Shown here: positions 1 through 9,738 of the stretch, one piece after another | Layout: each line of letters opens with the position of its first letter | How positions within the stretch are numbered: position 1 is the first letter of the stretch | Origin: an uncultured Isosphaeraceae bacterium | GTDB lineage: Bacteria; Planctomycetota; Planctomycetia; Isosphaerales; Isosphaeraceae | Length of the DNA stretch: 64,000 nucleotides | Reading direction: 5' to 3' | Assembly: GCA_945957605.1 (NCBI GenBank) | Contig: CAMFLR010000013.1 | Span: forward strand, 62,001-126,000 | The notes under the pieces: generated by a model | What the model was told of the DNA's origin: nothing | Database searches by the model: none | Seen by the model: the letters and a program-made list of their open reading frames with translations, nothing else | Program-made: the position numbers and the translations under genes

Positions 1-2160
1 GGCAACGATTGGTTGCGGCAGGCTGGCGAATTCCGCGGCGCGGACGTCGGCGGTTGTCGAGACGCGGAATGATCCCAGCCCCTTCTGATCGATCGTAAGC
101 GCGAGAGTCGCGCCAGTTTCGAGGTCGGCGGGGGCTTTGGGGACGAGTACGAGCGAGTGCGGTTGCTTGGCCGCGTCGCTGGTTACGCGCCAGCCCTTGG
201 CGAGATCGACGGGGGTGAGGTCGGCCTGGGCCAGCTTGAAGTCGATTGGCCGCGGGCCGCCAGTGGAAAGGGCGACGCTCGGCGTCGGTGGCTTGCTTAC
301 CACTTGCGACCAGACCGGTTTCTTCTTGTCATCGAGCAGCGTCACCTTGAAGTCGGCGAGTCGCGCTTCGACGCCGTCGAGGCGATTCCAGATCACCACG
401 CGATCGACGCCTTGAACCGACTTCAAATCGACTTCCCACCAGGGGTCGTCGGAGATCGTGGTGTGCGTGGTCGATTTGGCTTCGACATAGCGGCCGTCGG
501 TGTTGCCGTCGATTGCGAGCTTGGCGGGGCCTTCGTAATCGGTGCTGCTCTGCTTCGCTGCGCCCTTGAGTGCGACGTTCGTATCGCCCTGGAAAACCTG
601 CACTTCGGCGAGCGAGAGGATCTTGCTTTTGCCGGGAATTTCAATTCGCACGAATCGGCCCGACTTGCGAGCACCGCCCGGCGGAATGGCTTCGAGCTTG
701 ATGTCGTTGATCGCGAATTCGGTTGCGCCGGGAAGGGTTTCGACGCGAATCGCTTGGAGCGCACCATTCGTCGGGGGCAGCGTGAGCGTGAAGGTATCGG
801 CCGGACGGTTGTCGACCACGATCGCATGATCGGGCTGAGTCTTCAACTTCACACCGCTCTTGAATTCGAGGGATCTCGGTTCGATCGTGTTCCACGTTGC
901 GCCTGCGGCGTATTGTTTCTCCCAATCAGCCTGCGCGGCGAGCGTTTCGGGGGCGGGATTCTTCAAGGCTTTTTCGAGACTGACGATCTCATCGGCCCAG
1001 GCGGCTTTTTGGCGTTTTTGCTCGGCGCTGAAGATCGGCAGTGTGGGGGTTTCGTCGCGGGTGTCGGCGTCTTGCGTGTTGTTCAGAATCGCGAAGAGGC
1101 GGAAGTACTCGGTTTGCGAGATGGGATCATATTTGTGGGTGTGGCACTGGGCGCAGGCCATTGTCGTGCCCATCCACACGGCCATCGTCGTGTTCGTGCG
1201 ATCGACGACGGCGACGTTGCGAAACTCTTCGTCGTTCGTACCGCCTTCATTGTTCGTGAGCGTGTTGCGGTGGAAGGCAGTGGCGACGAGTTCTTCTTCG
1301 GTCGGGCTGGGAAGTAGATCGCCGGCGAATTGTTCGATCGTGAAGATGTCGAACGGCTTGTTCTTTTCGAACGATCGAATGACGTAGTCGCGATAGGCCC
1401 AGATGGTGCGCGGGGGATCGTCGGCATAGCCGGCCGAGTCGGCGTAACGGGCGAGGTCGAGCCAGAGGCGGCCCCAATGTTCGGCGTAGGCGGGCGTGCT
1501 CAGGAGGCGATCGACCAGCTTTTCGTAGGCATTGGGTGATTTGTCATTCGTGAAGGCGTCGGCCTCGGCGACGGTCGGCGGCAGGCCGGTGAGGTCGAGG
1601 CTGAGACGGCGAATGAGCGTGTAACGATCGGCCTCGGGCGAGGGCTTGAGCCCTTCTTTTTCGAGTCGGGCGAGAATGAAGCGATCGATCGCGTTCTTGG
1701 ACCAGGTTGTGTCTTTCGTCGCGGGGACTTCGGGGCGAACTGGTTTGACGTACGACCAGTGCTTGGCGAAGGGTGCGCCCTGCTTGATCCAGTTTGTCAG
1801 GAGCGCCACTTCATGTTGTGAAAGCTTCTTGGCGTGCTTGGGGGGCGGCATCACCTCGTTAGCGTCGTCGGAAACGATCCGGGTGATGAGGTCGCTATCG
1901 TCGGGTTTGCCGCGGACGATTGCTGCGTAGCCACCGAGGTCGGCGAAAGCGCCTTCTTCGGTATCGAGGCGGAGCGGCTTGGTGACGCCCTTGCGTTTCG
2001 ACCCGTCGGGGCCGTGGCAGGCGAAGCAGTTATTCGAGAGGATCGGGCGGATTTCGCGATTGAAGTCGATCGGCTTTTGCGCGAACGCAAAAGTGGGAGT
2101 GAATAAAACGGCGGCGAGGCCGAAGACGATCCCAGAGGCGATCCGGTTGCGCAAATTCAT
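1..2160 (-). CDS. PSCyt1/DUF1549 planctomycete cytochrome-domain protein, partial (C-terminus off left edge)
   Basis: Secreted or periplasmic multidomain protein of the planctomycete PSCyt1-PSCyt2-PSD1 family, whose function is largely unknown. I translated the minus strand from the ATG at 2160. Residues 1-27 form a signal peptide ending in FAFA. A c-type haem motif CFACH lies at residues 45-49. Then comes a planctomycete cytochrome-like region ending near VMPPPKHAKKLS, followed by the DUF1549 region with RRLSLDLTGLPPT and HWGRLWLDLARYADSAG. A second CxxCH, CAQCH, follows in MACAQCHTHKYDPIS. After a coiled segment there is a galactose-binding or F5/8-like stretch (WWEVDLKSVQGVDRVVIWN). About 720 residues are visible and the expected DUF1553 (PSD1) part lies beyond the edge. 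A DUF1501 partner is typical downstream and would also be off-window. The family assignment is firm; the physiological role is not known. Confidence 0.88.
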   Translation of the reverse strand, partial: MNLRNRIASGIVFGLAAVLFTPTFAFAQKPIDFNREIRPILSNNCFACHGPDGSKRKGVTKPLRLDTEEGAFADLGGYAAIVRGKPDDSDLITRIVSDDANEVMPPPKHAKKLSQHEVALLTNWIKQGAPFAKHWSYVKPVRPEVPATKDTTWSKNAIDRFILARLEKEGLKPSPEADRYTLIRRLSLDLTGLPPTVAEADAFTNDKSPNAYEKLVDRLLSTPAYAEHWGRLWLDLARYADSAGYADDPPRTIWAYRDYVIRSFEKNKPFDIFTIEQFAGDLLPSPTEEELVATAFHRNTLTNNEGGTNDEEFRNVAVVDRTNTTMAVWMGTTMACAQCHTHKYDPISQTEYFRLFAILNNTQDADTRDETPTLPIFSAEQKRQKAAWADEIVSLEKALKNPAPETLAAQADWEKQYAAGATWNTIEPRSLEFKSGVKLKTQPDHAIVVDNRPADTFTLTLPPTNGALQAIRVETLPGATEFAINDIKLEAIPPGGARKSGRFVRIEIPGKSKILSLAEVQVFQGDTNVALKGAAKQSSTDYEGPAKLAIDGNTDGRYVEAKSTTHTTISDDPWWEVDLKSVQGVDRVVIWNRLDGVEARLADFKVTLLDDKKKPVWSQVVSKPPTPSVALSTGGPRPIDFKLAQADLTPVDLAKGWRVTSDAAKQPHSLVLVPKAPADLETGATLALTIDQKGLGSFRVSTTADVRAAEFASLPQPIVA

Positions 2161-2386
2161 GGTTTGGGCCGTCCTGGTGGGAGTCGGAAATCGGGCTGCC
2201 GGGAGGACCGCACGGGTTCGATATCGGTGCAGGCGGGTTGGACGATTCTATTTAATCTAACCAAAACCGATCGCCGTATCGAGCAGATTTAGCCGCAAAA
2301 TCGCTAGGGCATCCCATTCGACCTCTGACTAACGTATGATTTAGGAGTTCGCGAGGTCGGCGACCAGGGAAACGGGGGAACCGGAC

Positions 2387-4276
2387 ATGAGGTGGGGTCC
2401 TGGACCGGTTTTCGTCTACGAGACGTTGCTTAGCACGCGGCGCTGGCAGGTCTATGCCATGCGGTCGCTCTATGTGGCGATCTTGCTGATCGGCGTTGCG
2501 ATCGCGTTCGCACAGCGGCGTTCCAACACAGCGTCGGCCGTGATCGTTCCAGGGGCGCCGATCGCCGTTCAGAACGGGTTGACGCGCGAAGAGCTCGCCG
2601 CGCTGGGTGAGTCGTTCTTCTATACGATGACGGGGATTCAACTTACGATCGTTCTTCTCGCTGCGCCTGCAGTTGCGGCGGGGACGATTTGCCAGGATCG
2701 AGCCCGCGGCACGCTCCTGCATATGATGGTGACCGACCTTTCCGACGCCGAGATCGTCCTGGGCAAGCTGGGGTCTCGACTCTTACCGCTTTTGACGTGG
2801 CTTGTTTGTGGGATACCGGTAACGGCGATCGTCGCGCTTTTGGGCGGTGTCGACTACAACGCGCTCTTTGGGGCGTTCATGATCGCCGTAACTCTTGGCG
2901 TGCTCGGCTGTTGTATGGCGATGTTCGTTTCGGTGTGGGCGAAGAAAACGCACGAAGTGATCATGGCGGTGTATTCGCTGCAAATTGTTTATTTGCTGGC
3001 ACTTCCGTGGTGGTGGGGGATGACGCACTGGTCAGGCACTTCTGCGCCGCCTGAATGGTTCCAGCGGTTGAATCCGTTCCACCTGGCCTACGAACCCTAT
3101 ACGAAGCCGAACGTCACCGAGTTGCACCACTACCTCATCTTTATTGGTACGGGACTCGGGCTATCGGTGATTCTCACGCTTATCACAACACTTACGTTGC
3201 GACGGGCCGTCGTGCTGGATGCAAGCCAGGGGGTGAAGCGATCCAAGCGCGAGCCCAAGGTCCGGAAGCCGCTGTTTCCGTGGCTGCCGGGGCCGACGCT
3301 CGACGGCAATCCCGTGCTCTGGCGCGAGTGGCATCGCTCCAAACCGTCGCGGCTATCGCGCATTCTCTGGACGCTTCTGCTCGGCTCAACCTGGGTGCTC
3401 GCCATCTGGGGCGTGGCGATCATCATGGAGGCGGGGCAGTACCAGAACGGTCCCAACCCCCTGCCCTTTGGCTACATCTTTCAGATCATCTTCGGCCTGC
3501 TGTTCATCAGCGCGACGGCTCCGACCGCGCTTGCCGAGGAACGTGTGCGATCGAGCCTCGACGTCTTGCTCACAACGCCCCTTTCGACGCGACAAATCGT
3601 CGCTGGCAAATGGTGGGGGACGTTTCGGCTCGTGTTGATTTTGCTCCCGCTCATCACCTTCACCGGTGTTTACCTGGCGCAGGTCGCGCCCGACTTGCCA
3701 AGCTATGCGATGACGGGGGCGTTCAACTCGAATCTCGTCCCGCTGAATGTCGTCGATCGGCTTCTTGTCACCTTCCTCTGCCCGATCGACTTTCTTGTCT
3801 CGGGCGCGATGATCGTCAGCATCGGGTTGCTCATTGCGACCTGGATCTCGCGGCTTGGTCGTGCCGTGGCGGCGAGCGTGATTTTCTACCTGGCGATCAC
3901 GATTGGCTGGCCGATCTTGATCCAGTCGATCGGCATGCACAACGTGATGATCACCGGCCCGAACGACTGGGTTTGGTACGAGCGCAGGCGATGGATTACA
4001 ACTGCGATTAGCTCGCTCAGCCCGATGTTCAGCGGCGTGGAAATGATCGACGGCCTGATGATGACCGCGACTCAGTCGCGCAGCCTGATGTGGGTACTAC
4101 AGTCGATGGCACTCGCCGTGAAAGCAGCGATTGCGATTGGCGTTTTCTACCTGACCGTCGCCACCTTCGATAAGCGGCTCGGGCGCGTGGCCGAGACAAT
4201 AATTCCCCCGCGCCGGCCCGTTCCAGCGCCCGTTTTTGAAACAGCGCCCGAAAACGATCTGATTGTCAGTCCATAA
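2387..4276 (+). CDS. ABC-2-type transporter permease with two homologous halves
   Basis: Predicted integral membrane permease of 629 residues. The N-terminal half (about 20-285) and C-terminal half (about 310-610) each hold several hydrophobic helices and the same signature. In the first half an acidic/basic loop GTICQDRARGTLL (from residue 99) is followed by LSDAEIVLGKLGSRLLPLL. In the second, AEERVRSSLDVLLTTPLS (from residue 383) is followed by TRQIVAGKWWGTFRLVLIL. This resembles two ABC-2 permease subunits in tandem within one chain. No ATP-binding subunit is adjacent, so the ATPase must be encoded elsewhere or the protein pairs with a shared one. It ends with a proline-rich tail. The ATG at 2387 begins a 226-bp-spaced gene divergent from the upstream cytochrome gene. 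Substrate unknown. Confidence 0.75.
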   Translation: MRWGPGPVFVYETLLSTRRWQVYAMRSLYVAILLIGVAIAFAQRRSNTASAVIVPGAPIAVQNGLTREELAALGESFFYTMTGIQLTIVLLAAPAVAAGTICQDRARGTLLHMMVTDLSDAEIVLGKLGSRLLPLLTWLVCGIPVTAIVALLGGVDYNALFGAFMIAVTLGVLGCCMAMFVSVWAKKTHEVIMAVYSLQIVYLLALPWWWGMTHWSGTSAPPEWFQRLNPFHLAYEPYTKPNVTELHHYLIFIGTGLGLSVILTLITTLTLRRAVVLDASQGVKRSKREPKVRKPLFPWLPGPTLDGNPVLWREWHRSKPSRLSRILWTLLLGSTWVLAIWGVAIIMEAGQYQNGPNPLPFGYIFQIIFGLLFISATAPTALAEERVRSSLDVLLTTPLSTRQIVAGKWWGTFRLVLILLPLITFTGVYLAQVAPDLPSYAMTGAFNSNLVPLNVVDRLLVTFLCPIDFLVSGAMIVSIGLLIATWISRLGRAVAASVIFYLAITIGWPILIQSIGMHNVMITGPNDWVWYERRRWITTAISSLSPMFSGVEMIDGLMMTATQSRSLMWVLQSMALAVKAAIAIGVFYLTVATFDKRLGRVAETIIPPRRPVPAPVFETAPENDLIVSP

Positions 4277-4333
4277 AATGCCTTCTTAGAAGGCCCTGTT
4301 TGGCAAACTGTGACCTATCTTCCAGATGGGCTA

Positions 4334-4374
4334 TGGCGCTTCCGTGTTGGCTCATTGAGCGAACGGAAGCGCCA
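4334..4374. repeat. Perfect 12-bp inverted repeat (hairpin) between permease and signalling cluster
   Basis: Arms 4334-4345 (TGGCGCTTCCGT) and 4363-4374 (ACGGAAGCGCCA) are perfect reverse complements around a 17-nt loop, which itself contains GCTCATTGAGC. There is no clear T-run after it, so it may be a factor-assisted terminator for the permease gene, a leader structure for the downstream operon, or a repeat element. It lies 22 bp before the chosen ATG at 4397. Confidence 0.6.
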
Positions 4375-4396
4375 AAGTCTTAAAACTGGAGGACTT

Positions 4397-4951
4397 ATGA
4401 TCCTGCGCATTGCGGGATTCATCTGGGGCGTGATGGTTGTCGCCCTGATGCTTCTCTTCACGGCTTACACAAGCCGCCCGGGTGAATCCGGGACGCCGAC
4501 GCGGGCGTGGCCAAAAATATCGGAGCTGAAAGGGGCGACAGACCGGCCGACGCTGGCGCTGTTTGTCGACCCGGTCTGTCCGTGCAGTCAGGCGACGCTC
4601 GCCAACCTCGAGCGATGTCTGGCACTTTGCGGTCAGCCACCGGAAACGAAGATCGTGCTCGTGCATGCACCTCCCGGGTTGGTTCCCGAAGGAGTTGTGG
4701 CGCGGCTGGCGACGGTGCCGCACGTCGGGCTGGCGTGGGATCCACAAGGGTTGGAGGCCGCTCGGTTTGGAGTGAAGACCTCGGGCGAAGTTCTTGTTTT
4801 TCAGCAAGATGGGTCGCTCGCGTTCAGCGGAGGTATCACGCCGGAACGCGGTCACGCGGGAGATTCGTCGGGAATCGATGCCATCGTCAAGATCAGTGCC
4901 GGTAAGCCGATCACCGAACACACGTCGAGCGTTTACGGCTGCCCCCTCTAA
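4397..4951 (+). CDS. Thioredoxin-like membrane-anchored CxC protein (RedB-like?)
   Basis: Small predicted membrane-anchored thiol protein of 184 residues. Residues 4-24 form a transmembrane or signal segment. After a short linker, [17 protein letters not shown] reads like the first strand and active site of a thioredoxin fold with Cys61-Pro-Cys63 instead of CxxC. Later Cys71 and Cys75 follow. The downstream part ([14 protein letters not shown] ... [19 protein letters not shown]) fits a thioredoxin-like core. Start choice: an in-frame GTG at 4310 is possible, but ATG 4397 has a GGAGGA ribosome site just upstream and begins directly with the membrane helix. It lies 35 bp before a hybrid histidine kinase, suggesting a redox accessory to that signalling unit. 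I recall proteins named RedB in this context, but that name is not certain. Confidence 0.65.
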   Translation: MILRIAGFIWGVMVVALMLLFTAYTSRPGESGTPTRAWPKISELKGATDRPTLALFVDPVCPCSQATLANLERCLALCGQPPETKIVLVHAPPGLVPEGVVARLATVPHVGLAWDPQGLEAARFGVKTSGEVLVFQQDGSLAFSGGITPERGHAGDSSGIDAIVKISAGKPITEHTSSVYGCPL

Positions 4952-4986
4952 CCTTCTCATCTGGCGCCGCCCGAAGAGTTCGATTC

Positions 4987-7734
4987 ATGTCATCATTTTC
5001 GAGCGATCACTTGATCAACGTCCGAGTGGCGGAGCGTTCGCGCGAACTACTCGCGCAGCAAAAAGACGCGCTCCACCGCAAAACCGACGCGCTATTCGCC
5101 GCGCTTCTGGTGATCCAGTGGGTCTCATCCATCCTGGCCGCGACGATCTTCTCTCCCAAGGTCTGGAACGTGCCTGGTGCGGCGATCAACCTTCACCTCC
5201 TGGCCGCGGCCGTTCTGGGCGGCGTCGTTGTGGCGTTTCCGGTGCTGCTCTGCTGGCGTCGTCCCGGGGCCACGATTACGCGGCATGTCGTCGCAGTCGC
5301 CCAGATGGTCATGGGCGCGCTCTTGATTCACCTCACCGGCGGACGAATCGAAACACACTTTCATGTGTTCGGATCGCTCGCATTCCTGGCGATCTATCGC
5401 GACTGGCGCGTATTGATCACTGCGTCGACCGTGGTGGCGCTTGACCACTTTCTTCGCGGGATGTTCTGGCCGTACTCGGTTTTTGGCGTGAGTGTTTCGA
5501 GCAACTGGCGATGGATCGAGCACGCTGGCTGGGTCGTGTTTGAAGACAGCATTTTGATGTACGCCTGCCTGCGGTCGACGCGTGAAATGGCAGAAAACGC
5601 TCGCGCCCGCGCTGAGATTGAAGAGATCAAGAATCAGTTCGAGCGCAAGGTGGTCGATCGCACGGCCGACCTCGTGCAGGCAAACAGCGACCTTGGCCGG
5701 CAAATCTTCGAGCGCGAACGGGCCGAGGAAGAATTGCGTTTGGCGAAAGAAGCGGCCGAGGCTGCGAATCGTGCCAAGAGCGAATTCCTGGCGAACATGA
5801 GCCACGAGATTCGTACGCCGATGAACGGCATCATGGGCATGACCGAACTGGCGCTCGAAACGAGTTTGTCGGTCCGCCAGCGCGAGTATCTCGAGCTCGT
5901 GAAGAGCTCGGCCGACTCACTGCTGACGGTCATCGACGACATCCTCGACTTCTCGAAAATCGAAGCGGGCAAGCTCGGTATCGAGTCGGTGCCGTTCAAC
6001 TTGCGGGAATCGCTCGAAGAAACGCTGCGCACGCTCGCGCTTCGGGCCCACAACAAGGGCCTCGAACTCGCCTGCCGAATCGAGCCGAGCATTCCCGCGA
6101 CACTGCTGGGCGACCCAACTCGTTTGCGGCAGGTTGTGGTGAATCTCGTCGGCAACGCGATCAAGTTCACCGAGCAGGGCGAGATTTTCATCTCAGTCGA
6201 AATGGAGCCGGTCTCGGGCGATCAGCCGGAGAATACGGCCTCGCTGCGATTCGCGGTCACCGACACGGGCATTGGCATTTCCGAATCGAAACGAGCGGCG
6301 ATTTTCGCCCCCTTCGAGCAGGAAGATGGTTCGACAACCAGGCGCTACGGCGGAACGGGCCTGGGCCTGGCGATTTCGTTGCGACTCGTCGAACTGATGG
6401 GTGGCAAGCTCGGGCTCGAAAGCGAAGTGGGCAAGGGAAGCAAATTCAGCTTCGTGGTGCCGCTTCAGTTCGATCCTGAGCAGCCAACTGAACGAAAAGA
6501 CCCGCGCCGATCTGAGCCAAGGCTTGAAGGCCTGCCGGTGCTGGTTGTCGACGACAACGCGACGAATCGGCGAATCCTTGAAGAAATCCTTCGAAGCTGG
6601 GGAGCGTGCCCGTTCCTCGTCGCGGATGCAGTGCACGCGATGGAGGCGCTTCGATATGAAGAGAGCCGGGGCGCACCGTTCGCGTTGGCGATCATCGACG
6701 GCATGATGCCGGAGATTGATGGATTCGACCTCGCCATGATGATTCGCGAGGAAAAGGCGTTCGACACCCTGCCGCTCCTGATGTTGACCTCGGCTGGCCG
6801 GCCCGATGACCCAACCGTACGCACGAGGTTTGGTATCTCGGCATGTTTGACGAAGCCAGTTCGACAGTCGGAGCTTTATAACGAGGTTGTGAACGCACTC
6901 CAGCCGGCCACACATGCGCCCCCGGACAACAATCGGCCCAAGCCGCAAGTCGTTTCCGAGCCGCCGAAACTTGGCTCGGGGTTGCGCGTGTTGCTGGTGG
7001 AAGATCACGTTGTGAACCAGCGCGTGGCCGCACGGATGCTCGAAGGGATGGGGCACGTTGTGGTTGTCGCCGAGGATGGCAAAAAGGGCGTGGCCGCTTA
7101 TTCGCTCGAGCCGTTCGACGTGGTCTTGATGGATGTGCAGATGCCCGAGATGGATGGCTACGAAGCGACGGCGATGATCCGGTCGATGGAAAAATCGTCA
7201 GGAATTCACGTGCCGATCATTGCTTTGACTGCCCACGCGATGGCAGGCGACTCCGATCGCTGCATTGCGGCTGGCTGCGATGGATATCTCTCGAAACCGG
7301 TGCGTGCCGAGCAACTTCGCGATGCAATCAACACACACGTTGGCGCAAACCCGCGACCAGAGCGTTCGCCTGAATCCAAGGCAACGACGGACCGAAGATC
7401 AATTCTCGATCAGCTCCGTGAGAATTGCGGAAATGATGAAGAGTTCATGCAGGAATTGATTGAATCGTTTCTCAAAACGACTCCCGACACTTTGGGGATG
7501 ACCGAAAGCGCCTTTGAACAGGGCGACCTGGGAGCAACCGCGCGGGCTGCGCACGGATTGAAGGGTGTTTGCCTGACGATTGGAGCGGAGGCGATGGCCA
7601 ATGCCTGCCTACGCGTGGAACAGGCCGCAAATGCGGCCGATGCGCCCGGAACTGCCGCGGGAATTACGGCGATGATGGACGAGTGGAACAGCGTGCAGTC
7701 AATTCTGGCGCAGAGCGGCGAGGTGTTCGCATGA
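4987..7734 (+). CDS. Hybrid sensor histidine kinase with two receivers and HPt
   Basis: Membrane-bound multistep phosphorelay kinase, 915 residues. The N-terminus (about 35-200) contains several hydrophobic helices, a probable membrane sensor. A coiled segment (about 205-265) leads into HisKA with [14 protein letters not shown], phosphoacceptor His273. The HATPase domain shows [12 protein letters not shown] (N box), DTGIGIS (G1) and [10 protein letters not shown] (G2). Receiver 1 has the DD pair in VVDDNATN and phosphoacceptor Asp571 ([11 protein letters not shown]). Receiver 2 has VEDHVVNQ and Asp716 ([11 protein letters not shown]). The C-terminal HPt domain has His856 in RAAHGLKG. All key residues of the relay are present, giving a His-Asp-His chain. 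It probably passes phosphate on to the receiver-GGEEF protein encoded by the next gene, which overlaps it by 4 bp (ATGA). Confidence 0.93.
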   Translation: MSSFSSDHLINVRVAERSRELLAQQKDALHRKTDALFAALLVIQWVSSILAATIFSPKVWNVPGAAINLHLLAAAVLGGVVVAFPVLLCWRRPGATITRHVVAVAQMVMGALLIHLTGGRIETHFHVFGSLAFLAIYRDWRVLITASTVVALDHFLRGMFWPYSVFGVSVSSNWRWIEHAGWVVFEDSILMYACLRSTREMAENARARAEIEEIKNQFERKVVDRTADLVQANSDLGRQIFERERAEEELRLAKEAAEAANRAKSEFLANMSHEIRTPMNGIMGMTELALETSLSVRQREYLELVKSSADSLLTVIDDILDFSKIEAGKLGIESVPFNLRESLEETLRTLALRAHNKGLELACRIEPSIPATLLGDPTRLRQVVVNLVGNAIKFTEQGEIFISVEMEPVSGDQPENTASLRFAVTDTGIGISESKRAAIFAPFEQEDGSTTRRYGGTGLGLAISLRLVELMGGKLGLESEVGKGSKFSFVVPLQFDPEQPTERKDPRRSEPRLEGLPVLVVDDNATNRRILEEILRSWGACPFLVADAVHAMEALRYEESRGAPFALAIIDGMMPEIDGFDLAMMIREEKAFDTLPLLMLTSAGRPDDPTVRTRFGISACLTKPVRQSELYNEVVNALQPATHAPPDNNRPKPQVVSEPPKLGSGLRVLLVEDHVVNQRVAARMLEGMGHVVVVAEDGKKGVAAYSLEPFDVVLMDVQMPEMDGYEATAMIRSMEKSSGIHVPIIALTAHAMAGDSDRCIAAGCDGYLSKPVRAEQLRDAINTHVGANPRPERSPESKATTDRRSILDQLRENCGNDEEFMQELIESFLKTTPDTLGMTESAFEQGDLGATARAAHGLKGVCLTIGAEAMANACLRVEQAANAADAPGTAAGITAMMDEWNSVQSILAQSGEVFA

Positions 7735-8657
7735 AGATCGTCATTGCCGAAGATCAGCCCGTGGCCGCGCTCTTCTTGCGACGAATCCTCGAGAAGATGG
7801 GACACGAAATCATTGTCACCCGAGACGGCGAGGAAGCGTGGGACGCCGTGAAAGGTGGCGCAATATCGCTGCTGATTTCCGACTGGGTGATGCCGAGACT
7901 CGACGGCCCCAGCCTCTGCCGCCGGATCCGGTCGTCGAATCTTGATAAGTACATTTACACGATTCTGCTTACCTCGCGCGACAGCCGTGTCGACAAACTT
8001 GAAGGGCTTCGTGCCGGCGCCGACGACTTCCTGACCAAGCCGCCGGATCCCGATGAGCTCGAGGTGCGCCTGGAAATCGCCGCGCGAATTCTTCACGTGC
8101 ACGACGCGCTCGCGCGACAGAACATTCGTCTTACCGAGCTGGCAACGGTCGACGCCTTGACGGGTGTGAAGAATCGTCGCTGGCTTGAAAGCGATTTGCA
8201 GTCGCACATTGCCGCTGCGGTGCGCGAAGATCGGCCGCTTTCGGTGGTGATGCTCGACGTTGATTGCTTCAAGAATTACAACGACGCGTTTGGCCATCCC
8301 GCAGGCGACGAAGTCTTACGCAAGCTCGCCGATATTTTGCTGGGTGTCGTCCGGCGAAACGACGTCGTGGCGCGATACGGCGGCGAAGAATTTGCGATCC
8401 TGCTGCCGATGGCGGGCCACGACGAGGCGATGGAAGTATCGCGCCGGATTCGGCAATCGCTCGCACAAGCGAACTGGCCGCATCGTCCCGTGACGGCGAG
8501 CCTGGGCGTGGCGACGCTGGGCAGCGACGTTACCCCGGAATCACTCATCGACAAGGCCGACCAGGCCCTTTATTTCTCGAAGCGGACTGGGCGAAACCGG
8601 GTGACGCACTACTCCGTTTTGGAAGGCACCACACACGCCGCGCCGATCGTCGTGTGA
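7731..8657 (+). CDS. Receiver-GGEEF diguanylate cyclase response regulator
   Basis: Response regulator of 308 residues that should make cyclic di-GMP when phosphorylated. Residues 1-120 are a receiver with acidic pocket EDQP, phosphoacceptor Asp51 ([13 protein letters not shown]) and the conserved Lys in FLTKP. The GGDEF domain follows: [10 protein letters not shown], a metal-binding [13 protein letters not shown], and an intact active site GGEEF at 217-221. An RxxD inhibitory site (RRND) sits five residues before it, so product feedback inhibition is likely. An in-frame upstream ATG at 7569 lies inside the kinase gene. The ATG at 7731, overlapping the kinase stop as ATGA, is the natural start. 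PleD-like architecture with one receiver. The coupling with the hybrid kinase suggests a phosphorelay controlling c-di-GMP. Confidence 0.93.
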   Translation: MKIVIAEDQPVAALFLRRILEKMGHEIIVTRDGEEAWDAVKGGAISLLISDWVMPRLDGPSLCRRIRSSNLDKYIYTILLTSRDSRVDKLEGLRAGADDFLTKPPDPDELEVRLEIAARILHVHDALARQNIRLTELATVDALTGVKNRRWLESDLQSHIAAAVREDRPLSVVMLDVDCFKNYNDAFGHPAGDEVLRKLADILLGVVRRNDVVARYGGEEFAILLPMAGHDEAMEVSRRIRQSLAQANWPHRPVTASLGVATLGSDVTPESLIDKADQALYFSKRTGRNRVTHYSVLEGTTHAAPIVV

Positions 8658-8665
8658 GCATAAGC

Positions 8666-9640
8666 TCAGCGCTTTGACTGCAACGCCTTGATTTGGTCGT
8701 TAAGCGTCGCGGCCTTCTTATCGGCTTCGGCGACGGGAATTCCCTTCGCCATACCGGGCCGCAGATGCCCGGTCTGCGTAAGCCAGGCGTCTTTGAGCAT
8801 GTGCTGTTTGCTTTGAACGAGTTCGAGCAGTTTGGGACCGTTGGGCTGCTTGGCGAGCCAATCGGGGCCGACCTCGCTGACATCTTCTCCCCAGTGCTTG
8901 AGCAGGTCGATGGTGATCAGCCAGTGCCCTTCAGGGCCGATATGAACTCCGTCGCGCGCCAGCACGAACATCGGTGAAGTCTCGCGCTTCGTTGCGAGAT
9001 AACGCGCCTGGTGTGAGTGGACATCGACCACGTCCCAACCGTCTTTCCGCTTCGAGACCAGCCAGGCGGAATATCGAGCGAGAGTATCGTTATAGCCCTC
9101 ATATGGCTGACGATATTCCTCTTTGCCCGCTGGCAACGTGTGGCCCTTGAGCGGAAGCGAGTCGAACACCGGCGGAGTAAGGTGAATGACTTTGATTCCG
9201 CGCTTTTTCGACTCGTTCCGCACAAACTCGATCCCGTCGCGGTACTTGGCGAATCGCTCCTCGCCGAACGGGTAGTAGATCCCGTCATTCATACCATAGC
9301 ATGCGAAAATAAGATCAGGTTTGGTTTGGTCGAGCACGCGGACAAGCCGTTCGTGAAGGTCTGGTCGTGGGAATGCACCTCCTGCGTGACCTGGCTCGCT
9401 GAGACCCGAGGTTGTTTCGCTGGGGAGGCCGAGGTCGAGGAATTCGCAGTCCCAGGCGGGATATCTCAAACGCAGGACCGTTTCAAGGAATTCGATGTAC
9501 TGGCCGGAATAGGTGATGCTATCGCCCAGGAAGACTACGCGCTTCACGCCGGTGAGCGGCGGATCGGCCGCGTGGACGCAATTTGAGAATAGTGATGAGC
9601 CAAGAATCGAAGCGATTAAAATCAGCCGACGTGAAAACAT
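8666..9640 (-). CDS. Secreted SGNH/GDSL-family hydrolase
   Basis: Predicted exported esterase or lipase-like hydrolase of 324 residues. A signal peptide (about 1-25, ending VHAA) precedes the block I motif VVFLGDSITYSG with nucleophile Ser41. Block III is CYGMNDGIYYPF with the conserved Asn, and block V is ARDGVHIGPEGH with the catalytic Asp-His pair. These four blocks are the hallmarks of the SGNH fold. Substrate cannot be predicted; planctomycete relatives are often linked to polysaccharide deacetylation. Start: ATG 9640 is preceded by a GGGGGC stretch, while an in-frame ATG at 9652 lacks a ribosome site. The gene ends 8 bp from the convergent diguanylate cyclase gene. Confidence 0.85.
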   Translation of the reverse strand: MFSRRLILIASILGSSLFSNCVHAADPPLTGVKRVVFLGDSITYSGQYIEFLETVLRLRYPAWDCEFLDLGLPSETTSGLSEPGHAGGAFPRPDLHERLVRVLDQTKPDLIFACYGMNDGIYYPFGEERFAKYRDGIEFVRNESKKRGIKVIHLTPPVFDSLPLKGHTLPAGKEEYRQPYEGYNDTLARYSAWLVSKRKDGWDVVDVHSHQARYLATKRETSPMFVLARDGVHIGPEGHWLITIDLLKHWGEDVSEVGPDWLAKQPNGPKLLELVQSKQHMLKDAWLTQTGHLRPGMAKGIPVAEADKKAATLNDQIKALQSKR

Positions 9641-9738
9641 GAGTGCCCCCATGAAATTGAGCGCGAGGGATGAACGGTATCTCGTATCATCTGTTGCGAA
9701 GGAAGGAGGATCAGTTTACGCGGTCGGTCTGAGAGTCG

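Noticed and set aside
157..1317. 386-residue plus-strand open frame at the left edge
   Set aside because: It is the shadow of the minus-strand cytochrome-domain gene, which has a signal peptide, haem motifs and DUF1549 landmarks in its own frame.
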